Shown piece by piece: positions 55,639-64,000 of a DNA stretch of 64,000 nucleotides (position 1 is its first letter; every line of letters starts with the position of its first letter). Location: positions 1 to 64,000 of the forward strand of contig CANKLE010000011.1 in assembly GCA_947483075.1 (NCBI GenBank). The letters are read 5' to 3'. Under the pieces are notes generated by a model. That model did not search any database, was not told the DNA's origin, and saw nothing but the letters and a program-made list of their open reading frames with translations. Source of the DNA: Flavobacteriaceae bacterium. GTDB taxonomy: Bacteria; Bacteroidota; Bacteroidia; Flavobacteriales; Flavobacteriaceae. Both the position numbers and the translations under genes were made by a program.

Positions 55639-55904
55639 ACTCATCCGATTTAGATACCCGATTTGACGAAGCTGTCGAGATGGCTACAGCTATGACCCAG
55701 GCATCTTTACCGCAAGATGTACAATTGCGTTTGTATGCCAACTATAAACAGGCCACACAAGGCAATGTTGAACTCAATCAAACGACTTCCTTTCATTTGC
55801 GCGATGCGTTTAAAACCAACGCCTGGATGCAAATCAAACACATTTCTATCGAAGAAGCCAAAGAGAATTACATCGCAATCATTCATTCCTTAGTAAAAAA
55901 ATAA
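55635..55904 (+). CDS. Acyl-CoA-binding protein
   Basis: An 89-residue four-helix acyl-CoA-binding protein. The ligand-site pattern LRLYANYKQATQGNVE lies near 30-45, with the conserved Tyr and Lys of the YxxYKQAT signature, and KTNAWMQIKHISIEEAKENYIAIIHSL follows near 57-83 in place of the usual KWDAW. It buffers or delivers long-chain acyl-CoA. Its ATG overlaps the psd stop (ATGA), consistent with a role in the membrane-lipid pathway encoded upstream. Confidence 0.9.
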   Translation: MNSSDLDTRFDEAVEMATAMTQASLPQDVQLRLYANYKQATQGNVELNQTTSFHLRDAFKTNAWMQIKHISIEEAKENYIAIIHSLVKK

Positions 55905-55908
55905 ATTC

Positions 55909-56682
55909 ATGAAACTACGCAATCTTTTGTTTTACAGTATAAGTTTGCTGGTATTTGTTTCGTGCAACCGCAAAAAACTTACCGAAGTTGTTGAAGTTCC
56001 CTTGCCTAGTAAAGAAGATAAATTGGTAATAGGCAATCCCGAAGATGTGAAAGCCGACGAAGGCGTTTTTGAAATGACTCCACTGCCATATAAGTATGAA
56101 GCAATGGCTCCTGCGATCGATGTGCTCACTATGGAAATTCACTATTCCAAACACTATCTAACGTATACCAACAACCTCAATAAACTAATTACTGGAACCG
56201 ATTTAGCTTCCTTGGCAATAGAAGAGATCCTTAAGAAATCAACTGCGACAAATATGGATGTAAGAAACAATGCAGGCGGATATTACAACCATACCTTCTT
56301 TTTTGAAGGCTTAGGCAAAGGATCCAAAACGCCAAAAGATAGCTTGGCCTCTGTAATTACTCGTGATTTTGGCTCCTTAGAGAATTTAAAAACACAATTT
56401 ACAGATGTAGCCTCAAAGCAATTTGGTTCGGGTTGGGCTTGGTTAATTCTAGACAATACAGGAAAATTACAGGTATGTAGCACGCCAAATCAAGACAATC
56501 CGTTGATGCCTGTTGCAGCCACAAAAGGAACGCCTTTGTTGGCTCTTGATCTCTGGGAACATGCCTATTACCTGAACTACCAATACAAACGCAAAAAATA
56601 CATCGAAGCCTTTTTTTCGGTAATCAATTGGACAAAAGTGGCGGAACGATTTGACTCGGCCAATTCATCAGAAACACCCTAA
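55909..56682 (+). CDS. Iron/manganese superoxide dismutase, lipoprotein
   Basis: A 257-residue Fe/Mn SOD with an N-terminal lipoprotein signal (VFVSC, lipidated C19), so it should sit on the membrane outside the cytoplasm. All metal ligands are visible: His in MEIHYSKHY near 82, His in GGYYNHTFFFEG near 127, and Asp/His in LDLWEHAYYLNYQ near 210-214. The linker at 20-55 is charged and low in complexity. It converts superoxide to peroxide and oxygen. It starts 4 bases after the acyl-CoA-binding gene and ends 5 bases before a small membrane-protein gene. Confidence 0.93.
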   Translation: MKLRNLLFYSISLLVFVSCNRKKLTEVVEVPLPSKEDKLVIGNPEDVKADEGVFEMTPLPYKYEAMAPAIDVLTMEIHYSKHYLTYTNNLNKLITGTDLASLAIEEILKKSTATNMDVRNNAGGYYNHTFFFEGLGKGSKTPKDSLASVITRDFGSLENLKTQFTDVASKQFGSGWAWLILDNTGKLQVCSTPNQDNPLMPVAATKGTPLLALDLWEHAYYLNYQYKRKKYIEAFFSVINWTKVAERFDSANSSETP

Positions 56683-56687
56683 ACGGC

Positions 56688-57035
56688 GTGCAAACCAACT
56701 ACCCTAAGATCCGAAAAATAGAGAATTTGCACATCGCCTTGTGGTTGCTCAAAGATACTTGTTGGGTTATGTCTTTTAAAACGGCAGGAATGGTGATGAT
56801 AATTCCTACGGTAAGCGTGGCCTTATACCTTACTTATAAATTGAGAGACAGCACTACCGAACTGCTGCATAATCTAGCTGTTTGCTGTTGGATTTTGGCC
56901 AATTCGGTTTGGATGACCGGAGAATTTTATGCCAATGACGGCTATCGACCTTATGCCACCGTGTTTTTTATTAGTGGATTGCTGCTGGTTGCTTACTTTT
57001 ATCTGTTTGCTCAACATAAAAAAACCCAAGATTAA
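56688..57035 (+). CDS. Conserved small membrane protein, GTG start
   Basis: A 115-residue protein with about four hydrophobic helices (near 15-35, 31-50, 62-80 and 88-108). The opening NYPKIRKIENLHIALWLLKDTCWVMSFK and HNLAVCCWILANSVWMTGEF resemble a conserved Bacteroidota hypothetical family as I recall it. The frame has a GTG at 56688, 5 bases after the SOD stop, and no ATG before the conserved part, so GTG is taken as the start. Its stop codon lies in the loop of the downstream terminator hairpin. The function is unknown. Confidence 0.78.
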   Translation: MQTNYPKIRKIENLHIALWLLKDTCWVMSFKTAGMVMIIPTVSVALYLTYKLRDSTTELLHNLAVCCWILANSVWMTGEFYANDGYRPYATVFFISGLLLVAYFYLFAQHKKTQD

Positions 57036-57050
57036 GTCTTGGGTTTTTCA
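57018..57050. terminator. Bidirectional intrinsic terminator overlapping a stop codon
   Basis: AAAACCCAAGA (57021-57031) pairs with TCTTGGGTTTT (57037-57047) around a 5-base loop that contains the stop codon of the small membrane protein. It serves the convergent valS gene too. Confidence 0.87.
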
Positions 57051-57051
57051 T

Positions 57052-59685
57052 TTATTTTAAACTACTGAGTCGTTCTTCGATAGCCGCTATTTTGGCAAGG
57101 GCATCGGCTTCTTTTTTTCGTTCGATTGCCAATACATTCTCTGGAGCTCCGGCCACAAATCGTTCATTGCTTAATTTCTTTTGTACCGAAATCAAAAATC
57201 CTTGGTTGTATTTGAGTTCTTCCTCTAGTTTAGCAACTTCTTCTTCTATATTGATAGCGCCAGTTATTGGAATAAAATACTCGTTTGATTTTACGCGAAA
57301 AGACAAAGCTCCGTTTACTTTTTCGGTTCCATACTCCAGTTGCGAAAGGTTGCCTAATTTGGTAATTACGGCGTCAAAATACGTGGTAAACTGATCGTGG
57401 TTGATGACTTTCAATTCGATCGCATCTTTGAAAGGTAAATTTTTCTCTTTTCGGATGGTGCGGATTCCAGAAATTACCTCAATTACGGTTTCAAATTGCG
57501 TTAAGATGGATGCATCAAATGATTTTTGCGCAGGCCAAGTAGATACAATCAGTGCTTCTTCGGCCGAACGATCTTGAATTAAATGCCAAATTTCTTCGGT
57601 GATGAACGGCATAAAAGGATGCAACAATTTCATGTTTTGTTCCATCATGTAAATAGCGCTGGCATAGGTTTTGGCATCAATGGGTTGCTGGTAGCCTGGT
57701 TTGATGATCTCTAAAAACCACGAACAAAAATCATCCCACACCAATTTGTATATGGACATCAACGCATCAGATATGCGGTATTTTTCAAAATGATCTTCGA
57801 TTTCTACCAAGGTGTGTTGCAATTTGGCATCGTACCAAGCTATCGCCACTTTTGACGATTCGGGTTGTGGAATCGACTCACTTACCTCCCAACCTTTTAT
57901 GAGTTTGAAAGCATTCCATATTTTGTTGGTAAAGGCTTTTCCTTGGTTACACAACTCTTCGTCAAACATAATGTCATTTCCGGCTGAGGCGCTCAATAAC
58001 AAGCCTACACGTACCCCGTCGGCACCAAATTGATCAATCAAGTCGAGTGGATCAGGCGAATTGCCCAATGATTTGGACATTTTACGACGGAACTTGTCGC
58101 GCACCAAACCGGTTAAATAGACGTTGGTAAATGGTTTCTTACCGGTGTATTCATAGCCCGCAATGATCATGCGTGCTACCCAGAAAAACAAAATATCCGG
58201 GCCAGTCACCAAATCATTGGTGGGGTAATAGTACTTAAATTCTGGATTTTCGGGATCCATAATTCCGCCAAATACCGACATTGGCCACAACCAAGAAGAA
58301 AACCAGGTATCTAAAGCATCGGCATCTTGACGCAAATTAGCGATTGTAAGTTGTGCATTATTTGTTTTGGCTTGAGCCAATTGCAAAGCGGCTTCGGCTG
58401 TTTCGGCCACCACAAAATCTTCTTTTCCTTCGCCATAGTAATAAGCCGGAATTTGTTGGCCCCACCACAATTGACGGGAAATATTCCAATCGCGTACATT
58501 TTCTAACCAATGACGGTAGGTGTTTTCAAATTTTTTGGGGTATAATTTAATTTCATTTGATTCTAAAACGGCCGTAATAGCGGGTTTTACTAAGTCCTCC
58601 ATTTTTAAAAACCACTGATCAGACAAACGTGGTTCAATTATCGCCTTGGTGCGCTCAGAGGTGCCCACTTTATTGAGGTGCGTTTCGGTTTTGGCTAAAG
58701 CACCGATGGAATCTAACTCTACTGCAATTTCTTCGCGCACCACAAAACGGTCTTTCCCGGCATAATGCATGCCGTGTGCCGATAAGGTAGCGTCGTCGTT
58801 AAACACATCTATGATCTCCAACTGAAATTTATCGCCCAGCATTTTGTCGTTTACATCGTGGGCGGGTGTTACTTTTAGACAACCGGTACCAAATTCCTTA
58901 TCGACATACTCATCGGCGATGATGGGAATTAAACGATTGCAAATGGGCACACGCACCAATTTTCCGTGTAGGGCTGTGAAGCGCTCGTCATGGGGATTGA
59001 CGCAAATAGCGGTATCCCCAAAAATGGTTTCGGGACGCGTGGTGGCCACTGTGATAAATTCGGAAGTGCCTTCTATTTTATACTTGATGTAAAATAATTT
59101 GCCTTGTTGTTCTTCGTAAATAACTTCCTCATCAGAAAGTGTGGTTTTGGCTTGTGGATCCCAATTGACCATGCGGTAGCCGCGGTAAATTAAGCCTTTG
59201 TTGTATAGATCTACAAACGAACGAATTACCGAGGCCGACATGTCGGGGTCCATGGTAAATTTGGTTCTGTCCCAATCGCAGGAGGCGCCCAATTTTTTTA
59301 ATTGCTCTAAGATAACCCCGCCGTATTTGTGTGTCCATTCCCAGGCATGTGCTAAAAATTCTTCGCGCGACAAATCATTTTTGTCAATGCCTTGTTCTTT
59401 TAGTTTGGCAACTACTTTGGCTTCGGTGGCAATCGAGGCGTGATCGGTTCCTGGTACCCAACAGGCATTGAATCCTTTGAGGCGAGCTCTACGAATTAAC
59501 ACATCCTGTATGGTATTGTTGAGCATGTGACCCATGTGTAAAACTCCCGTCACATTGGGCGGTGGAATAACTATGGTGTAGGGCGTACGCTGGTCGGGAG
59601 TAGAATGAAAATAGTTGTTTTTCATCCAGTAATCGTACCATTTTTGCTCGATGGTTTTGGCGTCAAATTGATTGGGTAAGCTCAT
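57052..59685 (-). CDS. valS: Valine--tRNA ligase
   Basis: An 877-residue class I aminoacyl-tRNA synthetase. The HIGH motif is HMGH (50-53, in [13 protein letters not shown]) and the KMSKS motif is near 535 (RRKMSKSLG). The editing domain lies at about 190-330, with [13 protein letters not shown] and [15 protein letters not shown]. The C-terminal anticodon-binding region and a coiled-coil arm (about 810-877, [25 protein letters not shown]) are present. It charges tRNA-Val and clears mischarged Thr. It stands alone, divergent from the DUF1573 gene. Confidence 0.97.
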   Translation of the reverse strand: MSLPNQFDAKTIEQKWYDYWMKNNYFHSTPDQRTPYTIVIPPPNVTGVLHMGHMLNNTIQDVLIRRARLKGFNACWVPGTDHASIATEAKVVAKLKEQGIDKNDLSREEFLAHAWEWTHKYGGVILEQLKKLGASCDWDRTKFTMDPDMSASVIRSFVDLYNKGLIYRGYRMVNWDPQAKTTLSDEEVIYEEQQGKLFYIKYKIEGTSEFITVATTRPETIFGDTAICVNPHDERFTALHGKLVRVPICNRLIPIIADEYVDKEFGTGCLKVTPAHDVNDKMLGDKFQLEIIDVFNDDATLSAHGMHYAGKDRFVVREEIAVELDSIGALAKTETHLNKVGTSERTKAIIEPRLSDQWFLKMEDLVKPAITAVLESNEIKLYPKKFENTYRHWLENVRDWNISRQLWWGQQIPAYYYGEGKEDFVVAETAEAALQLAQAKTNNAQLTIANLRQDADALDTWFSSWLWPMSVFGGIMDPENPEFKYYYPTNDLVTGPDILFFWVARMIIAGYEYTGKKPFTNVYLTGLVRDKFRRKMSKSLGNSPDPLDLIDQFGADGVRVGLLLSASAGNDIMFDEELCNQGKAFTNKIWNAFKLIKGWEVSESIPQPESSKVAIAWYDAKLQHTLVEIEDHFEKYRISDALMSIYKLVWDDFCSWFLEIIKPGYQQPIDAKTYASAIYMMEQNMKLLHPFMPFITEEIWHLIQDRSAEEALIVSTWPAQKSFDASILTQFETVIEVISGIRTIRKEKNLPFKDAIELKVINHDQFTTYFDAVITKLGNLSQLEYGTEKVNGALSFRVKSNEYFIPITGAINIEEEVAKLEEELKYNQGFLISVQKKLSNERFVAGAPENVLAIERKKEADALAKIAAIEERLSSLK

Positions 59686-59949
59686 AGCAGGTATATCTCT
59701 GTAAATTAATTTTAGTATCGTGGTATTCTAGCCCCGATTGCAGCGGCATCCTTTTTTGAAGCATGAAAAAAAGATACAGCGAAAAGCGGGAAAATAGCGG
59801 CAAAACGCAATTTAGTACTGCTACAAATAGGCAGCAAACCGCTGCAAAAGTAAAGAAATAGGCCCGTATAAAAAATTGTGACCGATATATTTGCGAATTG
59901 AACAAAAGAAAGTATTTTTACTCTACGTAGTTTTATAAATATAGCCCTT

Positions 59950-60387
59950 ATGAAAAATTATATCGCCCTGTTTACCTTGCTTGTTAGCTCTATTATCTTT
60001 GCTCAAAAAGGGGCCAAAATAGAATTTTCTTCCCCCGATAATACCATTGATTACGGAAAGGTATACAAAGATACAGACAGTGGGATTCGTTCGTTTGAAT
60101 TTAAAAATACCGGCGATGTACCCTTGATTATTTCGAATGTTCAATCTACCTGTGGCTGTACCATCCCAACCAAACCAACCGAACCAATTATGCCAGGTAA
60201 AACTGGGAAAATAGACGTGAAATACAACATGAGTCCCGGACCTATTCGCAAAACCATCACGGTGGAATGCAATGCGATTAACATCGAAAATGGCAAAGTG
60301 GCCATCAAGATAAAAGGAGAAGTACTGCTCAGGGAAACGGTAAACGTGCTCGAAAAGAAAAAAGGCATGCCAACCAGTGAATATTAA
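59950..60387 (+). CDS. Exported DUF1573 domain protein
   Basis: A 145-residue protein with a signal peptide (about 1-18, ending IFAQ) and one DUF1573 immunoglobulin-like domain. The characteristic motif NTGDVPLIISNVQSTCGCTIPTKPTEPI is near 56-83, with the CGC cysteines. The ending YNMSPGPIRKTITVECNAI also fits the family. These small exported proteins are numerous in Bacteroidota and their role is unknown. The 264-base upstream gap has no other gene; a possible minus-strand TACTTTTG box (59845-59852) there could serve valS. Confidence 0.88.
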   Translation: MKNYIALFTLLVSSIIFAQKGAKIEFSSPDNTIDYGKVYKDTDSGIRSFEFKNTGDVPLIISNVQSTCGCTIPTKPTEPIMPGKTGKIDVKYNMSPGPIRKTITVECNAINIENGKVAIKIKGEVLLRETVNVLEKKKGMPTSEY

Positions 60388-60390
60388 CTA

Positions 60391-60417
60391 AGAGCTTTCG
60401 AAAGAAAGCTTTTTTTA
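60391..60417 (+). terminator. Intrinsic terminator after the DUF1573 gene
   Basis: AGCTTTC (60393-60399) pairs with GAAAGCT (60404-60410) around a GAAA tetraloop, followed by a T-run. Confidence 0.85.
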
Positions 60418-60501
60418 TGTTCTAAAGTCATGAAATAATTGTGTAAGATCGCATTGGGTTGCCGGTAAATTTTTGCAAATTTGCAGCTCAAAATAAATCC
60501 T

Positions 60502-61695
60502 ATGCCAAAAATATCGCACAAAGGCATTGCCATGCCCGAATCGCCCATACGAAAACTCGTACCCTATGCCGAGGTAGCCAAAAAGAAAGGACACAAAGTG
60601 TACCATTTGAATATTGGACAACCCGATATCGAAACACCAGAAGTGGCTCTAAATGCTGTACGAAACTTTGATTTTAAAATATTAGAATACAGCCATTCTG
60701 CCGGATTTGAAAGCTACCGAACTAAATTGGCCGCTTTCTACCAAAAAGGGGGATTGCCGATAAATGTGGCCGACATCATCATTACCACAGGCGGATCGGA
60801 AGCCTTGCTGTTTGCGATGGGAACCACCATGGATCAAGGAGACGAAATCATTATTCCGGAGCCTTTTTATGCCAACTACAACGGATTTTCTGTGGCCTCT
60901 GGTGTAACTGTGGTACCTGTAATCTCTTCGATTGATACCGGATTTGCCTTGCCTCCTATTGCCGAATTTGAAAAACTAATTACCCCAAAAACCAAGGCCA
61001 TACTTATTTGTAACCCCGGAAATCCTACCGGGTATTTGTATTCAAAAGAAGAATTGTTGCAATTGGCCGACTTGGTCAAAAAACACGATTTGTATTTAAT
61101 TGCCGATGAAGTATACCGGGAGTTTACCTATGACGGCGGCGTACATTATTCGGTGATGAATTTACCCGGACTCGAAGAAAATGCCATTATGATTGATTCG
61201 GTATCCAAACGCTACAGCATGTGCGGAGCCCGAATTGGTTGTATCGTTTCTAAAAATAAAGCAGTAATGGCAACAGCCATGAAATTTGCTCAAGCAAGAT
61301 TAAGCCCGCCTACTTTTGCGCAGATTGCTAGCGAGGCTGCGATTGATACTCCTGCCAGTTATTTTGAGGCGGTAATCGAAGAATACAAAGAACGCAGAGA
61401 CACCTTAATTGCAGGCTTACAAGAAATACCGGGTGTAAAAGTAGCCTCACCCAAAGGGGCCTTTTATTGCATAGCCGAATTGCCAATTGACAATGCAGAT
61501 ACCTTTGCACAATGGTTATTGGAACATTATGATTTACAAGGGGAAACAGTAATGGTAGCGCCAGCTGCTGGCTTTTACTCAACACCTGGCGTGGGCCTCA
61601 AAGAAATTCGCATTGCTTATGTCTTGAAAAAACATGATTTGAAACGGGCTGTCGAAATTCTAAAAGACGCAATTCTAGTTTATAACAACATCTAA
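60502..61695 (+). CDS. Pyridoxal-phosphate aminotransferase, class I/II (aspartate aminotransferase-like)
   Basis: A 397-residue fold-type I aminotransferase. Family landmarks are LNIGQPDIETPEVAL near 35-49, the cofactor region TTGGSEALLFAMGTTMDQGDEIIIPEPFYANY near 94-125, CNPGNPTG near 171-178, ADEVYREFTYDGG near 202-214 and the Schiff-base Lys in DSVSKRYSMCGARIGCIVS near 233-251. The overall type is an aspartate/aromatic aminotransferase; the amino donor is not determined. ATG 60502 is preferred over the in-frame ATG at 60481 because it matches the usual N-terminus MPKISHKG. Confidence 0.92.
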   Translation: MPKISHKGIAMPESPIRKLVPYAEVAKKKGHKVYHLNIGQPDIETPEVALNAVRNFDFKILEYSHSAGFESYRTKLAAFYQKGGLPINVADIIITTGGSEALLFAMGTTMDQGDEIIIPEPFYANYNGFSVASGVTVVPVISSIDTGFALPPIAEFEKLITPKTKAILICNPGNPTGYLYSKEELLQLADLVKKHDLYLIADEVYREFTYDGGVHYSVMNLPGLEENAIMIDSVSKRYSMCGARIGCIVSKNKAVMATAMKFAQARLSPPTFAQIASEAAIDTPASYFEAVIEEYKERRDTLIAGLQEIPGVKVASPKGAFYCIAELPIDNADTFAQWLLEHYDLQGETVMVAPAAGFYSTPGVGLKEIRIAYVLKKHDLKRAVEILKDAILVYNNI

Positions 61696-61710
61696 TTTCA
61701 ATAAATTGAT

Positions 61711-61746
61711 AAAAAAAGGCTTCCTGTTTAGGAAGCCTTTTTTATT
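61711..61746. terminator. Bidirectional intrinsic terminator
   Basis: AAAGGCTTCC (61715-61724) pairs with GGAAGCCTTT (61731-61740) around TGTTTA, flanked by A-run and T-run. It separates the convergent aminotransferase and surface-protein genes. Confidence 0.9.
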
Positions 61747-64000
61747 TATCGTTTCATAGAGAAGTGCGATTTAAATGTACTCGGTTCGCCTTTTTCGTTT
61801 TTGTATTCAATTTTAAACCAATAATCTGTGGAGGGCAATGGCTTTCCGTTAAAGGTTCCATCCCAACCTAATCCATTGGGTTGAATTTGCTTGATCAATT
61901 TACCAAATCGGTCATAAATATATATCTGTGCATCCGGCTGATCGGCCAAATCAGAAATATTCCAGTAGTCGTTGTAGGTATCATCATTGGGGGTAAAGAA
62001 GTTGGGGTAATCAATGATGCGCACTTCTAGCGGCGCCAATTCCCCGCAACTGTTTCGTACAATGATATAATGGAATCCAGAAGTTAAATTGGTGAAATAA
62101 TTTTGCGATTGAAAAGGCCCGCCATCCAATTGGTATTCGTAGAAACCTTGTGGCTCTACATAGACCATAACCAATTGTTGATCGGTAAATTCTGCCGACA
62201 CTGTGGCTATAGCCGAAATTGGCGGCAATGACGGAGACACTGTTGCCGAAACAGAAGCAGAACAACCGGTAGCGATACTGGTTACTTGCGCACTATAGGT
62301 ACTTGGAATAGTAGCCACAAAGGTGCTGCTGTTTTGTCCTAAGATTACACCATTTAGGTCTGACCATACAAAAGTGTAGAGCAAGGGGTCCATTTGGGTA
62401 TCTAAGGTATAGGTAGCACCCGGATTTGGAACACCTGATGCATCGACGCATATCGTCCCTTCTTGGGGCAATCTAAATTCGGGTAAAGAATGAATGTACA
62501 AGGTTGCAGTTAATGATGCCGTAGAACATCCACCTAGCGTAGTTGTGGTAAAATGGAAGGTACTGTATTCTGTAGGTGTTCCCGAAATGGTCAATACACC
62601 CGCATTAAACTGAGCGATCAATCCGTAAGGTACAGAACCTGAAAGGATAGCTGCTCCGGTTGCACCATTACCCACTGTGTATTGAATAGGAATAATTGGA
62701 TCATTTACACACAACGTTTGAATTGCCGTACTCGGTGCCGATGTTAAAGCAATAGTTACATTTGGTTTAATTTCTAAACTACCGGTTAAGCTAGCTGTCG
62801 AACAACCTCCAAAAGTAGTAATCGTGTAATTTGAAGTTCCAATTACTACAGATGAACCAGAAATGGTAACTACCCCAGCGGCATAAGAAGAGGTGATTCC
62901 TGCAGGCATTCCACTTAGTGTGGCCCCTAATGCTCCGTTTCCTAAAGTGTATTCGATGGGAGTTAATGCTGCTCCATTACAAATTGACTGTGAAGAAGTA
63001 GCTGCAGCAGAAGTTAAGCTAATCGTCGCATTTGGATTTACTTTAATTCTTCCTTGCACCGGAATCGATGGGCATCCGCCGCTCGTATTAATTTGGAAAT
63101 TAAAAATTCCTGCAACTGTGGGTGTTCCGCTAATTGTATAAATACTGGTCGTGGAATCAAATACACCGGTTACTCCTGCTGGGAAACTTCCACTTCCAGG
63201 AACCAATGCAGCACTCGTACCTCCATTGCCTACTAAGTAGGTAATCGGAGAGATTGGGATATTAATACACAACTCTTGACTTGCCGTTGCGGGTAATGAC
63301 GTTATGGTTATGGTTGCAGGTGGATTAACTTGAATAGAACCGCTTGAAGATGCCGTTGTACAAGTATTTCCGGTAGTTACAATTCCAAAAGTCAAAGGGG
63401 TTGCCGTAATTGTTGTTGGGGTGCCCGAAATGGTCAAAGTGGTTCCAGTTAAAACTGCAGTTACTCCTGAAGGCAAGCCTGTAACTGTTGCTGCAGTTGC
63501 CCCACCTCCTATAGTGTAAGTTATTGGGGTGATCGCATTCGTTAAACAAATCGTTTGATTTTCTGAAGCTACAGTTGAGGTCAATACCAAGGTATGAATC
63601 GGATTTACGTTGATGCTACCCGAATCTGTAGCCACTGTACACGTATTTCCTGTGGTGGTGATGTTGTATGTAAAGGGAGATCCTGTGGTAGTGGTTGGTG
63701 TTCCTGAAATGGTCAAGGTAGTTCCAACAACTACGGCGTTTACCCCTGCCGGAAGACCTGTAACATTGGCACCGGTTGCGCCGCCACCCAACGTATAGGT
63801 GATGGGAGTGATCGCTGTGTTTACACACAAGGTTTGGGCCTCGGTTGAGGCAACTGACGTTAAAGCAATTGTATGAACCGGATTTACCGTGAAGCTTCCT
63901 GATGCTGAAGCCAACGCACAACTGTTTCCACTAGTAGCAATGGTATAGGTAAATGGTGATCCTACTAATACCGTTGGCGTTCCAGAGATCGTCAAGGTAG
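61746..64000 (-). CDS. T9SS type B surface protein with Ig-like repeats, C-terminal part (truncated by window)
   Basis: At least 750 C-terminal residues of a large secreted protein whose start lies beyond the right edge. It consists of five full and one partial repeat of about 90-96 residues, each with the pattern LCVNxxITPITYTLGGGATGA, GLPAGV, LTISGTPT and a closing Cys, then about 150 less regular residues. The last 90 residues (FFTPNDDTYNDYWNI, YIYDRFGKLIKQI, GWDGTFNGKPLPSTDYWFKIEY) are the gliding-motility/CHU_C type B signal for type IX secretion and anchoring. A surface adhesin role is likely. The function cannot be given more precisely. Confidence 0.92.
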   Translation of the reverse strand, partial: TLTISGTPTVLVGSPFTYTIATSGNSCALASASGSFTVNPVHTIALTSVASTEAQTLCVNTAITPITYTLGGGATGANVTGLPAGVNAVVVGTTLTISGTPTTTTGSPFTYNITTTGNTCTVATDSGSINVNPIHTLVLTSTVASENQTICLTNAITPITYTIGGGATAATVTGLPSGVTAVLTGTTLTISGTPTTITATPLTFGIVTTGNTCTTASSSGSIQVNPPATITITSLPATASQELCINIPISPITYLVGNGGTSAALVPGSGSFPAGVTGVFDSTTSIYTISGTPTVAGIFNFQINTSGGCPSIPVQGRIKVNPNATISLTSAAATSSQSICNGAALTPIEYTLGNGALGATLSGMPAGITSSYAAGVVTISGSSVVIGTSNYTITTFGGCSTASLTGSLEIKPNVTIALTSAPSTAIQTLCVNDPIIPIQYTVGNGATGAAILSGSVPYGLIAQFNAGVLTISGTPTEYSTFHFTTTTLGGCSTASLTATLYIHSLPEFRLPQEGTICVDASGVPNPGATYTLDTQMDPLLYTFVWSDLNGVILGQNSSTFVATIPSTYSAQVTSIATGCSASVSATVSPSLPPISAIATVSAEFTDQQLVMVYVEPQGFYEYQLDGGPFQSQNYFTNLTSGFHYIIVRNSCGELAPLEVRIIDYPNFFTPNDDTYNDYWNISDLADQPDAQIYIYDRFGKLIKQIQPNGLGWDGTFNGKPLPSTDYWFKIEYKNEKGEPSTFKSHFSMKR
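62493..63875 (-). repeat. Five tandem repeats of about 90-96 codons in the surface protein
   Basis: Units run at 63875-63597, 63596-63318, 63317-63030, 63029-62760 and 62759-62493, with a partial unit to the right. The first two units (279 bases each) are clearly similar in DNA as well as protein, while the later ones have diverged. Each unit encodes one Ig-like domain. Confidence 0.75.

Noticed and set aside
62493..63875. Regular repeats considered as a CRISPR-like or intergenic repeat array
   Set aside because: The repeats are about 280 bases long, in frame, and encode Ig-like domains; there are no short direct repeats with unique spacers.

Overview
This window looks like chromosomal DNA from a member of the Flavobacteriaceae, most likely a Flavobacterium or close relative. 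The evidence is AT-rich DNA, promoters of the Bacteroidota type (TTG about 19-21 bases before TAnnTTTG), few visible Shine-Dalgarno sites, and typical families: a type IX secretion (gliding motility) C-terminal domain, fused CcsBA, DUF2911, DUF5723, DUF1573, PIG-L and lipoprotein paralogues. I find no tRNA, rRNA, CRISPR array, phage or transposase. Coding density is high and no gene-free stretch reaches 300 bases.

Layout. 1-7.6 kb (minus, except one acetyltransferase): CvfB-like S1 protein and MenD (menaquinone), a DinB-like protein in AT-rich DNA, glutathione peroxidase and CcsBA (cytochrome c maturation). 7.7-11.1 kb (plus): a compact run of DUF2520 protein, KdsC, UbiA-type prenyltransferase, Maf and a minimal MscS channel. 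11.3-15.6 kb: PIG-L deacetylase, a 34-residue membrane peptide and a sodium:solute symporter. 15.6-19.6 kb: DUF2911 protein, then a likely light-responsive operon (SRPBCC, SDR, DNA photolyase) with two candidate operator sites, and a CAP-domain lipoprotein. 19.8-25.1 kb (minus): pyrR-pyrB-small STAS-like protein-rnz-pdxH and an ABC-F ATPase. 25.2-33.2 kb: a thioredoxin-fold lipoprotein, transaldolase-like enzyme, SDR, SRP RNA with its own promoter, glutaminyl cyclase lipoprotein, dnaK and serine dehydratase. 33.4-41.9 kb: family 3 glycosidase, panB, RluA-type synthase, DUF5723 protein, aldehyde dehydrogenase, rluD and an orphan PASTA protein. 42-45.1 kb: ddl, coaD, a Nudix hydrolase, pyrE, SRPBCC. 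45.3-50.3 kb: a peptidase-ABC/HlyD/TolC type I secretion cassette. 50.3-57 kb: birA; rsfS-ftsH; then LUD-cdsA-psd-acbP-lipoprotein SOD-membrane protein. 57-64 kb: valS, DUF1573 protein, an aminotransferase, and the C-terminal part of a large repeat-rich surface protein that runs off the right edge.

Themes. Most genes are housekeeping. Points that stand out are the asymmetric ABC-F ATPase with complementary degenerate ATP sites, paired operator-like sites before the photolyase operon, a sigma-54-like promoter with TGTCA/TGACA dyads before dnaK, the type I secretion cassette with a long extra segment after its C39 peptidase and no visible cargo gene, and an exported SOD lipoprotein at the end of a phospholipid-synthesis operon. 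Assignments rest on motifs and recalled family knowledge; no database search was run.
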